Shown piece after piece: positions 12,926-22,218 of a stretch of DNA of 58,432 nt. Source of the stretch: Acidobacteriota bacterium (GTDB taxonomy: Bacteria; Acidobacteriota; Polarisedimenticolia; Gp22-AA2); the NCBI GenBank assembly GCA_018606725.1, contig JAGYID010000006.1, positions 1-58,432 on the forward strand. The letters are read 5' to 3'. How positions within the stretch are numbered: position 1 is the stretch's first letter; the number at the start of each line of letters is the position of its first letter. The translations under genes were made by a program, and so were the position numbers. The notes below the pieces were generated by a model. That model did no database searches. It saw only the letters and a program-made list of their open reading frames with translations, and was not told the origin of the DNA.

Positions 12926-15028
12926 ATGGCCCCTGACCGCGATCCGCCCGTCGACCCGCTCGAAGAGCCCTCGCTGCTCGACCGCGCGCTGCGCCGCCTG
13001 TCCGGCGCGCCGCGTGACGTGCAGGACCCGCGCGTCTTCCACAAGATTTCCCTGGTGGCGCTGCTCGCCTGGGTCGGCCTGGGCGCCGACGGGCTGTCGT
13101 CGTCGGCCTACGGCCCGGCGGAGGCGTTCAAGAATCTGCTGGTCAAGAACCCGGTCACCGGCCGGCTCGAGGGCCAGTGGTACCTGGCGATCCTGCTGGC
13201 GCTGGCGACGGCGTTCACGGTCTTCGTCATCTCCTACGCGTACACCCGCGTCATCGAGCAGTTCCCGCACGGCGGCGGCGGCTATGTCGTGGCGACCAAG
13301 CTGCTCGGCCGGCAGGCGGGGGTGGTGTCGGGATGCGCCCTGCTGGTCGACTACGCCCTGACCATCACGACCTCGATCGCCGCGGGCGGCGACGCGATCT
13401 TCGATCTCCTCCCGCGGGCCGTGCGGGCCAACCTCGATCTGAAGCTCCTGCTGGAGGTGACGGTGCTGACGGCGCTCCTGGTGATGAACCTGCGCGGCGT
13501 GAAGGAGTCGGTCGAGGTGGTGATGCCGATCTTCCTGGTGTTCGTGGGCACCCACCTCATCCTGATCCTCGCCGGCATCGGCGGTCACGCGGGTCAGGCG
13601 GTCGAGGTGGCGCGTGGCGTGTCGACCGGCTTCAGCGACGGCCTGGGCACCTTCGGCGCCTGGGGGCTGTTCCTGATCTTCATCCGGGCGTTCGCCCTCG
13701 GCGGCGGCACCTTCACCGGCATCGAGGCGGTGTCGAACGGCGTCGCCATCATGCGCGAGCCGAAGGTGCAGACCGGCAAGCGGACGATGCTGTACATGGC
13801 GGTGTCGCTCGCCTTCACCGCCGCCGGCATTCTGGTCTGCTATCTCCTGTTCGACGTGCAGGGGTACCTGGAGGCGCCGAGCGCGGCCGAGGCCGGCAAG
13901 ACGCTCAACGCCGTCCTTGCCGACCGGGTCGCGGGCGGCTGGCGGATCGGCGGCATGCCGCTGGGCTGGATCTTCGTGCAGCTGACCATCGCCTCCGAGG
14001 CGGCCCTGCTGTTCGTGGCGGCGCAGACCGGCTTCATCGACGGGCCGCGGGTGATGTCCAACATGGCGGTCGACTCGTGGCTGCCGCATCGCTTCGCCTC
14101 TCTGTCGGACCGGCTGACCACCAAGGACGGCGTGATCCTGATGGGATGCTCGGCCGCCGCCCTCCTGGTCCTGACCCGCGGCAGCGTCGACACGCTGGTG
14201 GTCATGTACTCGATCAACGTGTTCGCCACCTTCTCGCTCACCGAGATGGGGATGTGCCGTTATTGGCTGTCGACGCGCGGCAAGCACCTGGGCTGGGCCC
14301 GTCACATCTCGGTCCACGTCGTCGGCCTGGTGCTCTGCCTGACGATCCTCCTGATCATGGCAGTCGAGAAATTCGAGCAGGGCGCCTGGAAGACCCTCCT
14401 GATCACCTTCCTCCTGGTGATCGGGTGCGCCTGGGTCCGCCGCCACTACCGCACGGTCGAGGCGCAGCTGCGGCGGCTCGACCAGGACCTGCTCGATCTG
14501 CCGGCCGAGGGACCGCAGGGGGGCGAGCCGGATCCCAAGAAGCCGACCGCCGTGCTGCTGGTCAGGGACTACAGCGGCATGGGCCTGCACATGCTGCAGT
14601 CGCTCAAAGAGATGTTCCCCGGCTACTACCGCAATGTCATCTTCGTCTCGGTCGCGGTGATCGACTCAGGCTCGTTCAAGGGCAAGGAGGAGATCGCCTC
14701 CCTCAAGACGCAGGTCGACGACTCGTTGGCGAAGTACGTGGAGCTGGCGCGGCGACTCGGTTGGAACGCCGCCTCGGCGACCACCGTGACCACCGACCCG
14801 GTGGAGGGGCTCTACCGGGTCTGCGCCGACCTTGCGAAGCAGTACCGGCGCGTCATGTTCTTCGGCGGCAAGCTGATCTGGAAGCGCGAGTCCTGGTGGC
14901 AGCGCCTCTTGCACAACGAGACCGCCTACCAGGTGCAGCGGCGCCTGCAGTGGAAGGGACTGCCGATGACCGTCATCCCGCTGCGCACCGGGGCCGAGGC
15001 GCCGGGCACCACCACCGCAGCGTCCTAA
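12926..15028 (+). CDS. kimA: KimA-like APC-superfamily potassium transporter
   Basis: About 700 residues. An amino-acid-permease-type core of about 12 helices (residues 45-510) has ADGLSSSAYGPAEAFKNLL in helix 1, PHGGGGYVV, LLVDYALTITTSIAAGGDAI and FTGIEAVSNGVAIMREPK. A cytoplasmic C-terminal domain ends with WWQRLLHNETAYQVQRR. Both the core and this tail resemble Bacillus subtilis KimA (YdaO), a high-affinity K+ importer inhibited by c-di-AMP. The start is set at ATG 12926 because GGAG lies 6 nt upstream; ATG 12914 is possible, while GTG 12878 lies inside the riboswitch stem and is rejected. It ends overlapping the convergent nosL-like gene by 4 nt. Confidence 0.85.
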   Translation: MAPDRDPPVDPLEEPSLLDRALRRLSGAPRDVQDPRVFHKISLVALLAWVGLGADGLSSSAYGPAEAFKNLLVKNPVTGRLEGQWYLAILLALATAFTVFVISYAYTRVIEQFPHGGGGYVVATKLLGRQAGVVSGCALLVDYALTITTSIAAGGDAIFDLLPRAVRANLDLKLLLEVTVLTALLVMNLRGVKESVEVVMPIFLVFVGTHLILILAGIGGHAGQAVEVARGVSTGFSDGLGTFGAWGLFLIFIRAFALGGGTFTGIEAVSNGVAIMREPKVQTGKRTMLYMAVSLAFTAAGILVCYLLFDVQGYLEAPSAAEAGKTLNAVLADRVAGGWRIGGMPLGWIFVQLTIASEAALLFVAAQTGFIDGPRVMSNMAVDSWLPHRFASLSDRLTTKDGVILMGCSAAALLVLTRGSVDTLVVMYSINVFATFSLTEMGMCRYWLSTRGKHLGWARHISVHVVGLVLCLTILLIMAVEKFEQGAWKTLLITFLLVIGCAWVRRHYRTVEAQLRRLDQDLLDLPAEGPQGGEPDPKKPTAVLLVRDYSGMGLHMLQSLKEMFPGYYRNVIFVSVAVIDSGSFKGKEEIASLKTQVDDSLAKYVELARRLGWNAASATTVTTDPVEGLYRVCADLAKQYRRVMFFGGKLIWKRESWWQRLLHNETAYQVQRRLQWKGLPMTVIPLRTGAEAPGTTTAAS

Positions 15029-15516
15029 CGCGGAACGGTCGGCAGGGCCGGGAGCTGGCCCGGGTCGTGCAGCGTCCCGCCGTGCTCGTTCATGAAGGCG
15101 CGGGCCGCCTCGCCCGAGCCGAAGGCGATCAGGCTCGGCATGCAGCGGTCGTAGCAGACCTGCAAGGGATTGCGGGTTTCGTCGACAACCGGCGGGTGGT
15201 GCATACAGGGGGTGACGTCGCTCCCCTCGACCAGCCAGGCCGACTCGAACGGCAACGCCCCCCCGCCGGCGAAATCGGTCACCTGGATCCGGCCGGCCCG
15301 GTTCCCGGCCTCGGTCTTGTAGTGCAGGGCGCACCGCGGGCAGCAGGCGTGCACCCGCTTGCCGTCCTGAAGCGTGATGGTCGCCACCACCCCGGGGTGG
15401 ATCTCCCGGTCGCACACCCAGCAATGCTCGGCCTGGCGCACGCAGGCCGCCGGCCCCAGCGCGACCGCGAATGCCACGATAAGCAGTGAGACGATCGATG
15501 CCGTCCGCCGCGTCAC
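15025..15516 (-). CDS. NosL-like metal-binding lipoprotein
   Basis: About 163 residues. Hydrophobic N-terminus and lipobox-like GPAAC predict a lipoprotein. The mature part has HCWVCDREIHPGVVATI, a second cluster HACCPRCALHY, a CMHHP/CYDRCMPS region and the ending AFGSGEAARAFMNEHGGTL, which is the NosL-type C-terminal strand-helix. NosL proteins bind Cu(I) outside the membrane. The GTG start is 8 nt after the cusA stop, so it is the last gene of the efflux operon and probably handles copper there rather than serving nitrous oxide reductase, no gene for which is present. A TATAAT straddling the cusA stop could also give a separate transcript. Confidence 0.75.
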   Translation of the reverse strand: MTRRTASIVSLLIVAFAVALGPAACVRQAEHCWVCDREIHPGVVATITLQDGKRVHACCPRCALHYKTEAGNRAGRIQVTDFAGGGALPFESAWLVEGSDVTPCMHHPPVVDETRNPLQVCYDRCMPSLIAFGSGEAARAFMNEHGGTLHDPGQLPALPTVPR

Positions 15517-15524
15517 GCTGCCGA

Positions 15525-18500
15525 TTATAGCCCCCCGGCGCGCTCCGGAAGCGGCAGGGCGGACGGGTCCACGGCGCCCCGCTTCATCTCGAAGTTCCAC
15601 TTCCAGATCTCGTAGATCGGCGGGTAGATGAGCAGCTCGAGGATGAACGACGTGAACAGGCCGCCGATCATCGGGGCGACCACCCGTTTCATCATGTCGG
15701 CGCCGGTCCCCAGCGACCACATGATCGGCATCAATCCCATGAAGGCGGCGGTGACCGTCATCATCTTGGGGCGGATCCGCTTCACCGCCCCGTGGATGAT
15801 CGCCTCGCGCAGGTCCTCCCGGGTCCGCATCTTCCCCGCCCGGACGGCGTCGTGGTAAGCAAGATCGAGGAACAGCAGCATGAACACGCCGGTCTCGGCG
15901 TCGAGCCCCATCAGGGCGATCATCCCGACCCAGACCGCGATCGAGACGTTGTACCCGAGGAGGTAGACCAGCCAGACGGCGCCGATGACGGAGAACGGCA
16001 CCGCCAGCATGACCATCATCGCCTTCACCGGTGAGCGCGTGTTCATGTAGAGAAGGATGAAGATGAGGAACACCGTGATCGGAACGACGACCTTCAGGCG
16101 CTCCCGCACGCGCAGCATGTTCTCGTACTGCCCGCTCCACTGCATCGAATACCCGGTCGGGAGCGCGACCTTGTCCGCCACGATCCGCTTCGCCTCCTCG
16201 ACGTAGCCGCCGATGTCGCGGCCGGCGATATCGACGTAGACGTAACCGGCGAGCATGCCGTTCTCGTCGCGGATCATGGCGGGGCCGGTGGCGAGGGCGA
16301 TGTCGGCGATCTGCGCCAGGGGGATCTGCGCCCCCGACATGGTCGGCACCAGCACGCGCTGCAGGCGCTCGAGGCTGTCGCGCATCTCCCGGGCGTAGCG
16401 CACGTTGACGGTATAGCGCTCCCGTCCTTCGACCGTGGTCGTGACCGTCTCTCCGCCGATGGCCGACTGGATGATCATCTGGGCGTCCTGGATCGACAGA
16501 CCGTAACGGGACAGCGCCTCCCTCTTCAGGGTGAAATCGACGAAGTAGCCGCCCGCGGTGCGCTCGGAGTAGATGCTGCGGGTCCCGGGCACCGCCTGCA
16601 GGGCGTTCTCGACGGCGGCCCCGATCCGCTCGATCACCGCGAGGTCGGCGCCGTAGATCTTGATGCCGATCGGCGTCCGGACGCCGGTCGTCAGCATGTC
16701 GATGCGCGCCTTGATCGGCATCGTCCAGGCGTTGGTGACCCCGGGGAACCGCAGCTTCTGGTCGAGCTCGGCGACGATGTCCTCCTTGGTGATCCGGTCG
16801 TTCCAGAGATGGCGCAGCGGAACCTGCAGAAACTCCGGCCATCGGGAGTAGAAGCGCGGCACGCTGCGCCACTCGGAGGGCGGCTTCAGGAGAATGGTGG
16901 TTTCCATCATCGAGAACGGCGCCGGGTCGGTCGAGGTCTCGGCCCGCCCCGCCTTCCCGAACACGCGCACGACCTCCGGCACTTCGCCGATGACCTTGTC
17001 CATCGTCTGCAGCAGCCGCTCCGCCTCGGTCACGGAGATGCCGGGGAGGGTCGTCGGCATGTAGAGGAGCGTCCCTTCGTCCAGGGGTGGGAAGAACTCC
17101 GACCCGAGGCTCAGGTAGACCGGGATGGTGCTCAGGACGAGGAGCAGCGCCGTGACGATCGCGACGGCGGGGAACTTCAGGACCGCCTTGCAGGCGGGCT
17201 CGTAGATCCGGAACAGGATGCGGCTGATCGGATGCTTCTCCTCGGGGTAGTAGGTCCCGACGACGACCTGGTGAGTCAGCCCCGCCAGCCACCGGGGGCG
17301 GAAATTCATCCGGTCCATGCGGGTGAACAGCATCCGCATCGCCGGGTCGAGGGTGATCGCCAGGATGGCCGCGATCGCCATCGCCAGGTTCTTGGTGTAG
17401 GCGAGCGGCTTGAACAGCCGCCCTTCCTGATCCACCAGGGTGAAGATGGGCATGAAGGCGACGGCGATCACGAGCAGCGAGAAGAAGACGGACGGGCCGA
17501 CCTCCTTCAGCGCGTTCAGCCGGACGGCGTGATAGTCGCCGACGCGGCCGCCGGCCTCCCAGAGCTGCAGCTTCTTGTAGGCGTTTTCCACTTCGACGAT
17601 GGCGCCATCGACGAGGACGCCGATCGAGATGGCGATGCCGGCGAGCGACATGATGTTGGAGGTCACGCCCATGAAATACATCGGGATGAAGGCCAGGATG
17701 ACGGCGACCGGGATGGTGACGATCGGCACGATGGCGGAGGGGATGTGCCAGAGGAAGAGGAGGATGACGATGCTGACGATGACCATCTCCATCAGCAGCT
17801 CCTCCTTGAGATTGTCGATGGATCGCCGGATCAGCTCGGAGCGATCGTAGGTCGTCACCAGCTCGGCCCCCGGCGGCAGGGACGGCCGGATGCTCTCGAT
17901 CTTCTCCTTGACCCGGTCGATGACGTTCAGGGCGTTTTCGCCGGAGCGCATGATCACGATGCCGCCCACCGTGTCGCCCTCACCGTCGAGATCGACAACA
18001 CCGCGCTTGATGTCGGGGCCCAGGCTCACCCGGGCCACGTCGCGGATCAGGATCGGGGTCCCCTTGCCGTCGTCGCCGACCACGATCGACTCGAGATCGG
18101 CGACCGAGCGGGCGTAGCCGCGCCCCCGGACCATGTACTCGGCCCCGCCGAATTCGACGAGGCGCCCGCCGACGTCGCTGTTTCCCTGCCGGATCGCCTC
18201 GATGACCCGGGTCAGGGGGATCTTGAAGGCCACGAGCGAGTCGGGGTCGACGTTGACCTGGTACTGTTTCTGGAATCCGCCGATCGACGCGACCTCCGCC
18301 ACGCCGGGAACGCTCTGCAGCCAGTAGCGCAGATACCAGTCCTGGAACGAACGGAGCTCCGCCAGGTCGTGCGCCCCGGAGCGGTCGACCAGGGCGTACT
18401 GGTAGACCCAGCCGACGCCGGTGGCGTCGGGCCCCATCTCGGTCCTCACTCCCTCGGGAAGGCGCGGCAGGATCTTGCTGAGGTATTCGAGGGTGCGGCT

Positions 18501-18821
18501 GCGCGCCCAGTAAAGGTCGGTCCCGTCCTGGAAGATGACGTAGACGTAGGAGAAGCCGAAATCCGAAAAGCCGCGGATCGCCTTCACGCGCGGAGCGCCC
18601 AGCAGCGCGGTGATGATCGGGTAGGTGACCTGGTCCTCCATGATGTCCGGGCTGCGATCCCAGCGCGAGTAGATGATCACCTGGGTGTCCGACAGATCCG
18701 GGATGGCGTCGAGCGGCACGTTCCGCATCGCGACGATCGCCATGCCGACGACCGCCGCCGTCAGGATCAGGACGATGAACTTGTTGCGGGCGGAGAACTC
18801 GATGATCCGCTCGACCATCAT
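15525..18821 (-). CDS. cusA: CusA/CzcA-family heavy-metal RND efflux pump
   Basis: 1098 residues, full length for the HME-RND family. Helix 1 (KFIVLILTAAVVGMAIVAM) is followed by DAIPDLSDTQVIIYSRWDRSP and the typical porter-domain motifs (FSDFGFSYVYVIFQDGTDLYWARSR, GPDATGVGWVYQYAL). Helix 4 carries the charged DGAIVEVENAYKK segment, and the second half has FFPPLDEGTLLYMPTTLPG and GAVWLVYLLGYNVSIAVWVGMIAL. Met-rich stretches (DPAMRMLFTRMDRMNF) suit soft metals. It exports Cu(I)/Ag(I) or a similar ion from the periplasm through the CusB/CusC partners. The stop is 8 nt before the nosL-like start, and its ATG overlaps the cusB stop by 4 nt. Confidence 0.95.
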   Translation of the reverse strand: MMVERIIEFSARNKFIVLILTAAVVGMAIVAMRNVPLDAIPDLSDTQVIIYSRWDRSPDIMEDQVTYPIITALLGAPRVKAIRGFSDFGFSYVYVIFQDGTDLYWARSRTLEYLSKILPRLPEGVRTEMGPDATGVGWVYQYALVDRSGAHDLAELRSFQDWYLRYWLQSVPGVAEVASIGGFQKQYQVNVDPDSLVAFKIPLTRVIEAIRQGNSDVGGRLVEFGGAEYMVRGRGYARSVADLESIVVGDDGKGTPILIRDVARVSLGPDIKRGVVDLDGEGDTVGGIVIMRSGENALNVIDRVKEKIESIRPSLPPGAELVTTYDRSELIRRSIDNLKEELLMEMVIVSIVILLFLWHIPSAIVPIVTIPVAVILAFIPMYFMGVTSNIMSLAGIAISIGVLVDGAIVEVENAYKKLQLWEAGGRVGDYHAVRLNALKEVGPSVFFSLLVIAVAFMPIFTLVDQEGRLFKPLAYTKNLAMAIAAILAITLDPAMRMLFTRMDRMNFRPRWLAGLTHQVVVGTYYPEEKHPISRILFRIYEPACKAVLKFPAVAIVTALLLVLSTIPVYLSLGSEFFPPLDEGTLLYMPTTLPGISVTEAERLLQTMDKVIGEVPEVVRVFGKAGRAETSTDPAPFSMMETTILLKPPSEWRSVPRFYSRWPEFLQVPLRHLWNDRITKEDIVAELDQKLRFPGVTNAWTMPIKARIDMLTTGVRTPIGIKIYGADLAVIERIGAAVENALQAVPGTRSIYSERTAGGYFVDFTLKREALSRYGLSIQDAQMIIQSAIGGETVTTTVEGRERYTVNVRYAREMRDSLERLQRVLVPTMSGAQIPLAQIADIALATGPAMIRDENGMLAGYVYVDIAGRDIGGYVEEAKRIVADKVALPTGYSMQWSGQYENMLRVRERLKVVVPITVFLIFILLYMNTRSPVKAMMVMLAVPFSVIGAVWLVYLLGYNVSIAVWVGMIALMGLDAETGVFMLLFLDLAYHDAVRAGKMRTREDLREAIIHGAVKRIRPKMMTVTAAFMGLMPIMWSLGTGADMMKRVVAPMIGGLFTSFILELLIYPPIYEIWKWNFEMKRGAVDPSALPLPERAGGL

Positions 18822-20353
18822 CGATCCTTCCCCGGGCTCCCCGCGCGAGGCGGCGCGGGGGACGGGGCGCCCTTGGGCGCGGTCGCGGGAGCCGGAGACG
18901 GTGCGGGGCTGGAGGCCGGCGGCGCGGCCGCCGCCTCCAGGGCCGACTTGAGCTTCGACTCGGAGTCGATCAGGAAATTCCCCGAGGTCACGACCTCTTC
19001 ACCCTCCTTGAGGCCGTCGAGCACTTCGACGCCGTCCGGAAGCCGGAATCCGACCCGGACCTCGCGGGGGGTGAAGTACCCGTTTCCCTGCACCACGAAC
19101 ACGATGTTGCGGGTGCCCGAGGAGATGATCGCGCTGTCCGGCACGATCAGCCGCTCACCCAGGTCGCTCTGGATCTCGACGTCCGCATACATCTCCGGCT
19201 TCAGGTTCATGTCGGGGTTCGGGAACTCAAGACGCACCTGGATGGAGCGCGTGCTCGCCTCCAGGACCGGATAGATCAGCCCCACCCGGCCGTAATAGCT
19301 CTTCCCGGGAAGGTAGGACAGGGTAACGGTGGCGCGCTGCCCGATCGTGATGAACGGCAGCTCGTACTCGTAGACCGAGGCGATGACCCAGACGCGCGAC
19401 AGCCCGGCGATGTCGAGAAGCGTCGTCTCCGGCCCGATCTTCTCGCCCTGGGCCACGTTCCGCTGCGTCACGTAGCCGGAGATCGGCGAGTACAGCGTGA
19501 CGTTGCGCGCCGGCTGTCCCGAGGTTTCGAGCTGGTCGATCTGCGCCGGCGTGAGGTCGTACAGGAGAAGCCGCCGCCGGCCGCTCTCCACCAGATCCTC
19601 CGCCCGCCCGGCCGCCTCCGGAAGCGTGCCGCCCGCCATCGCCTTCCGCGCGCGCAATGCCACGACATACTCCTCCTGGGTGGCCAGAAGCTCGGGGCTG
19701 TAGATGCTGAGAAGCGGCTGCCCCTGCTCCACCTTGACGCCGGTGGTGTTCACGAACAGGGTGTCGATCCATCCTTCGAACTTGGTGTGGATGTGGTGGA
19801 GCATGGTCTCGTCCGCGGTCACCCGCCCGACCGTCCGGATGGTCCTCACGAACGGCCCCCGCTTGACGATGCTCGTCTTGACGCCGATCAGCTGCTGCTT
19901 GCGGGGCGAGATCTGAACCCCGGCCTGCCCCTCGACGCTCGTCGCGGCCGCCGGCCCCTCAACGAGCTCGACGGCTTCCATCTCCATCCCCATCGAATCC
20001 TTGCCCGGCCGGTCGGACACTTCGTTCGGATTCATGGTCGAGCGATAGACGGTTTTCCGGCGCGGCGCCTGCGGGGCTGAGGCCCGCGCCGGGGCCGCCT
20101 CTTCCCGGCCTCGCTCGTTCGGAACCATGCGCATGCCGCAGATCGGGCAATCGGCCGGCCGGTCGGAGGTCACCGTGGGGTGCATCGGACAGTGGTAGAG
20201 CGCCTGTCCGGCGATCGGCTTTCCGGCCCCTGTCAACGGGTTCCCGCGGTGGGCCGTCTCCCGCCCGAGGAAGAAGAACGCTCCGAAGCCCAGGAGCGCG
20301 ACGAGCGCAGTGAGCGTGATCCAGAGGGCAGGGTGCTTAATGGTCGCCGGCAT
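18818..20353 (-). CDS. cusB: CusB-family periplasmic adaptor (membrane fusion protein)
   Basis: 511 residues from ATG 20353, chosen because GGGAGG lies just upstream; the ATG eight codons earlier lacks a site. One N-terminal membrane anchor (ITLTALVALLGFGAFFFLG) precedes a Cys-rich heavy-metal-binding motif (YHCPMHPTVTSDRPADCPICGM). A second copy follows in which the cysteines are replaced (YRSTMNPNEVSDRPGKDSMGM). Then come the lipoyl/hairpin/beta-barrel domains of adaptor proteins (GWIDTLFVNTTGVKVEQGQPL, SPISGYVTQRNVAQGEKI, DSAIISSGTRNIVFV). The Ala/Pro-rich C-terminus is low complexity. Overlaps cusA by ATGA and the cusC-like gene by 17 nt. Confidence 0.93.
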   Translation of the reverse strand: MPATIKHPALWITLTALVALLGFGAFFFLGRETAHRGNPLTGAGKPIAGQALYHCPMHPTVTSDRPADCPICGMRMVPNERGREEAAPARASAPQAPRRKTVYRSTMNPNEVSDRPGKDSMGMEMEAVELVEGPAAATSVEGQAGVQISPRKQQLIGVKTSIVKRGPFVRTIRTVGRVTADETMLHHIHTKFEGWIDTLFVNTTGVKVEQGQPLLSIYSPELLATQEEYVVALRARKAMAGGTLPEAAGRAEDLVESGRRRLLLYDLTPAQIDQLETSGQPARNVTLYSPISGYVTQRNVAQGEKIGPETTLLDIAGLSRVWVIASVYEYELPFITIGQRATVTLSYLPGKSYYGRVGLIYPVLEASTRSIQVRLEFPNPDMNLKPEMYADVEIQSDLGERLIVPDSAIISSGTRNIVFVVQGNGYFTPREVRVGFRLPDGVEVLDGLKEGEEVVTSGNFLIDSESKLKSALEAAAAPPASSPAPSPAPATAPKGAPSPAPPRAGSPGKDR

Positions 20354-21635
20354 GGTCGCCTCCCTGGCTCCCGGCATCGCCCGGGATCTGGATCAGCTCC
20401 CGGTCCAGGAGCGGCTCGAGCGCCGCCACGACCCGGAAGCGATCGGCCGCCTGTGTCGCCAGGTCGATCCGGGCGTTGAACAGGACGGTGAGATCGTTCA
20501 GGACGTCGAGGAACCCGATCCGCCCCACGGTGTACGAAGACTGGGCCGACTCGAGGGCGCTCTGCGCCTGCGGGATGACCCCCTGTCCGAAGAGCACCAG
20601 CAGTCGATCGGCCCGCTGCATCTGCGACACCAGGTCACGCACCGCCGCGCGCGCGCGCAGCTGCGCGTCGGCCAGCTCCTGCCGGGCCGCCAGAAGCTCG
20701 GATTTCTTCTCGAGAAGGGCCTGGGCCTGCTTCGTCTTCCGGTAGACCGGCAGGCGCACGCCGAATGAGCCCATGACCATCGGATCGAGACCACCGCGAT
20801 CCTGGTAGGACGCGGACCAGACGAAGTCCGGCTTCAGATCGAGTCGTGCCAGCTGCTCCCCCGCCTCGGCTCGCCGGACGGAGGCCGCCAGACCGGCAAC
20901 CTCCGGAGATGCGGCCACCGCCTCCTCGGCGAGCGCCTCGGCATCGCCGGGGAGCGCGACATCGGGAAGTGCGATGACCGGTCCGATCGCCACGTCGGCG
21001 GGCCGCCCCAGCACAGCGCCGAGCTTCACTTCTGCGGCGCGGCGCTCCTGCCTCACCCGGGCGATCTCCACATCCAGCCGCAGGATCTCGGTCTGCGCCT
21101 TCAGGACGCTCTCCTGGATCCCCTGGCCCACTTCATAGCGGCGCCGGGAACTTTCGGCCAGCGACTCGAGGTTCGACCGGCTCTCGTCGAGGATGCCGGC
21201 GGTGCGGTCGAGTTGGTACAGGTCGGCATACGCCGCCTTGACCGCCGCCGCGATCTCCAGCCGCGTGCGCCTGAGGTCCTGCTCCGATCGCTCGGCATCC
21301 CGGAGCGCGACCTCGCTCATCCGGTTCCGTTTCCCCGGGTATTTCACTTCCTGTGTCCAGGTGAGCGCGAGGTAAGAGAACTCGCTCTCGCCGAGGGTGA
21401 AGCTGTTGACTCCGTCGTTCAGGTAGGCGATGCCGACCTCGGGGTCGGGGCGTGCCCCGGCCTGTGACGGGACGTGGCGCGCCGCCTCGAGCCGGGCCTG
21501 GGCGGCGCGGAGCGCCGGGCTGCCGGCGTCCGCCTCGCGCAGCAGGGCGCCCAGGTCGGCGGGCGGCGTCGCGCCGGCCGCCGCGGCCAGCGCCGGCGCC
21601 GGGACGAGCAGAAGAACCAGCATCAGTCTTTTCAC
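20337..21635 (-). CDS. CusC/TolC-like outer-membrane efflux channel
   Basis: 432 residues: signal peptide (MKRLMLVLLLVPAPALAAAA), then two repeats of long helices with connecting strands typical of the outer-membrane efflux family (LREADAGSPALRAAQARLEAARHVPSQAG, FSYLALTWTQEVKYPGKR, second repeat from about residue 235). No lipobox Cys is seen, so it is TolC-like in lacking a lipid anchor. It should form the exit duct for the CusBA pair encoded next to it. Confidence 0.9.
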   Translation of the reverse strand: MKRLMLVLLLVPAPALAAAAGATPPADLGALLREADAGSPALRAAQARLEAARHVPSQAGARPDPEVGIAYLNDGVNSFTLGESEFSYLALTWTQEVKYPGKRNRMSEVALRDAERSEQDLRRTRLEIAAAVKAAYADLYQLDRTAGILDESRSNLESLAESSRRRYEVGQGIQESVLKAQTEILRLDVEIARVRQERRAAEVKLGAVLGRPADVAIGPVIALPDVALPGDAEALAEEAVAASPEVAGLAASVRRAEAGEQLARLDLKPDFVWSASYQDRGGLDPMVMGSFGVRLPVYRKTKQAQALLEKKSELLAARQELADAQLRARAAVRDLVSQMQRADRLLVLFGQGVIPQAQSALESAQSSYTVGRIGFLDVLNDLTVLFNARIDLATQAADRFRVVAALEPLLDRELIQIPGDAGSQGGDHAGDH

Positions 21636-21738
21636 GATGTGACCTCGAACGCCTGCGCGGAACCGACCGCGCGGTCGGACGGCAGGCCAGATCAGTTGGA
21701 TTCGCAGGACGTAATGACGAGCAGGCGTGGAGCGGACG

Positions 21739-22113
21739 CTAACGCAGAAGGGTGGAGTTCAGCAGGAAGATCGGTACCGCCCTGATGCGGTCGAAACGCG
21801 GGGCATCGATCGCCGCGGCGGCGAACCGGAGCGCGGCACCGGACCAGTCGGCCGCGATGTCGGAGGAGATGATCTTCGCGGCGCGCCGGCCGGTCTCCCC
21901 GTCCGCGCGCGGCTGCGCCTGCCCTTTCGCGGGTGACGGGGTCAGTCTGCAGCAGCCGGTCGCGGCCGACAGTCCGGCGGCGCAATGCGACGACCGCACG
22001 CAACACGGCATCGGTTTCACGACCTGAGTCGTGGCGCACAGCGGCGCCACACCGCTTAACGTCACGATGGCGCTCAAGACCGACAGCGCCGTGAACGACC
22101 GCATCCGCTGCAT
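21739..22113 (-). CDS. Small Cys-rich exported protein leading the efflux operon
   Basis: 124 residues from ATG 22113. Hydrophobic signal region (FTALSVLSAIVTLSGVAPLCA), then a Cys cluster (MPCCVRSSHCAAGLSAATGCC) and a C-terminus ending PIFLLNSTLLR. Family unknown. Cysteines in PCC-x5-C-x9-CC spacing plus the position 103 nt ahead of the CusCBA genes suggest periplasmic metal binding (inference). ATG 22113 sits at the predicted transcription start of a good promoter; an upstream in-frame start at 22179 would lie beyond that promoter and is rejected. Confidence 0.65.
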   Translation of the reverse strand: MQRMRSFTALSVLSAIVTLSGVAPLCATTQVVKPMPCCVRSSHCAAGLSAATGCCRLTPSPAKGQAQPRADGETGRRAAKIISSDIAADWSGAALRFAAAAIDAPRFDRIRAVPIFLLNSTLLR

Positions 22114-22119
22114 GCGGAG

Positions 22120-22148
22120 AATATACGCCGATGCATGACCACCGACAA
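22120..22148 (-). promoter_or_regulatory. Promoter of the efflux operon, apparently leaderless
   Basis: Minus strand TTGTCG (22148-22143), 17 nt, TATATT (22125-22120), then 6 nt to ATG 22113. No dyad typical of a MerR-type operator is seen in the spacer. Confidence 0.65.
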
Positions 22149-22218
22149 GGGTTTGATGCGTCACCGCGCATCGATCCAAGACTTTAGATGCGCATCAGGG
22201 ATTCCACCTGCTTTCTGG

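Noticed and set aside
13177-15489. 770-codon plus-strand frame overlapping the KimA-like gene
   Set aside because: Arg/Gly/Pro/His-rich out-of-frame translation; the transporter frame has membrane helices and a riboswitch.
15025-15516. Nitrous oxide reductase cluster inferred from the NosL-like gene
   Set aside because: No nosZ, nosD or nosR; the neighbours are copper/silver efflux genes.
15025-17292. 755-codon minus frame containing the nosL-like gene
   Set aside because: Only the last 164 codons have a signal peptide and Cys motifs; the upstream part is the wrong frame of cusA.
16809-19274. 821-codon plus-strand frame opposite cusA
   Set aside because: Same shadow effect; the minus-strand CusA/CusB reading is unequivocal.
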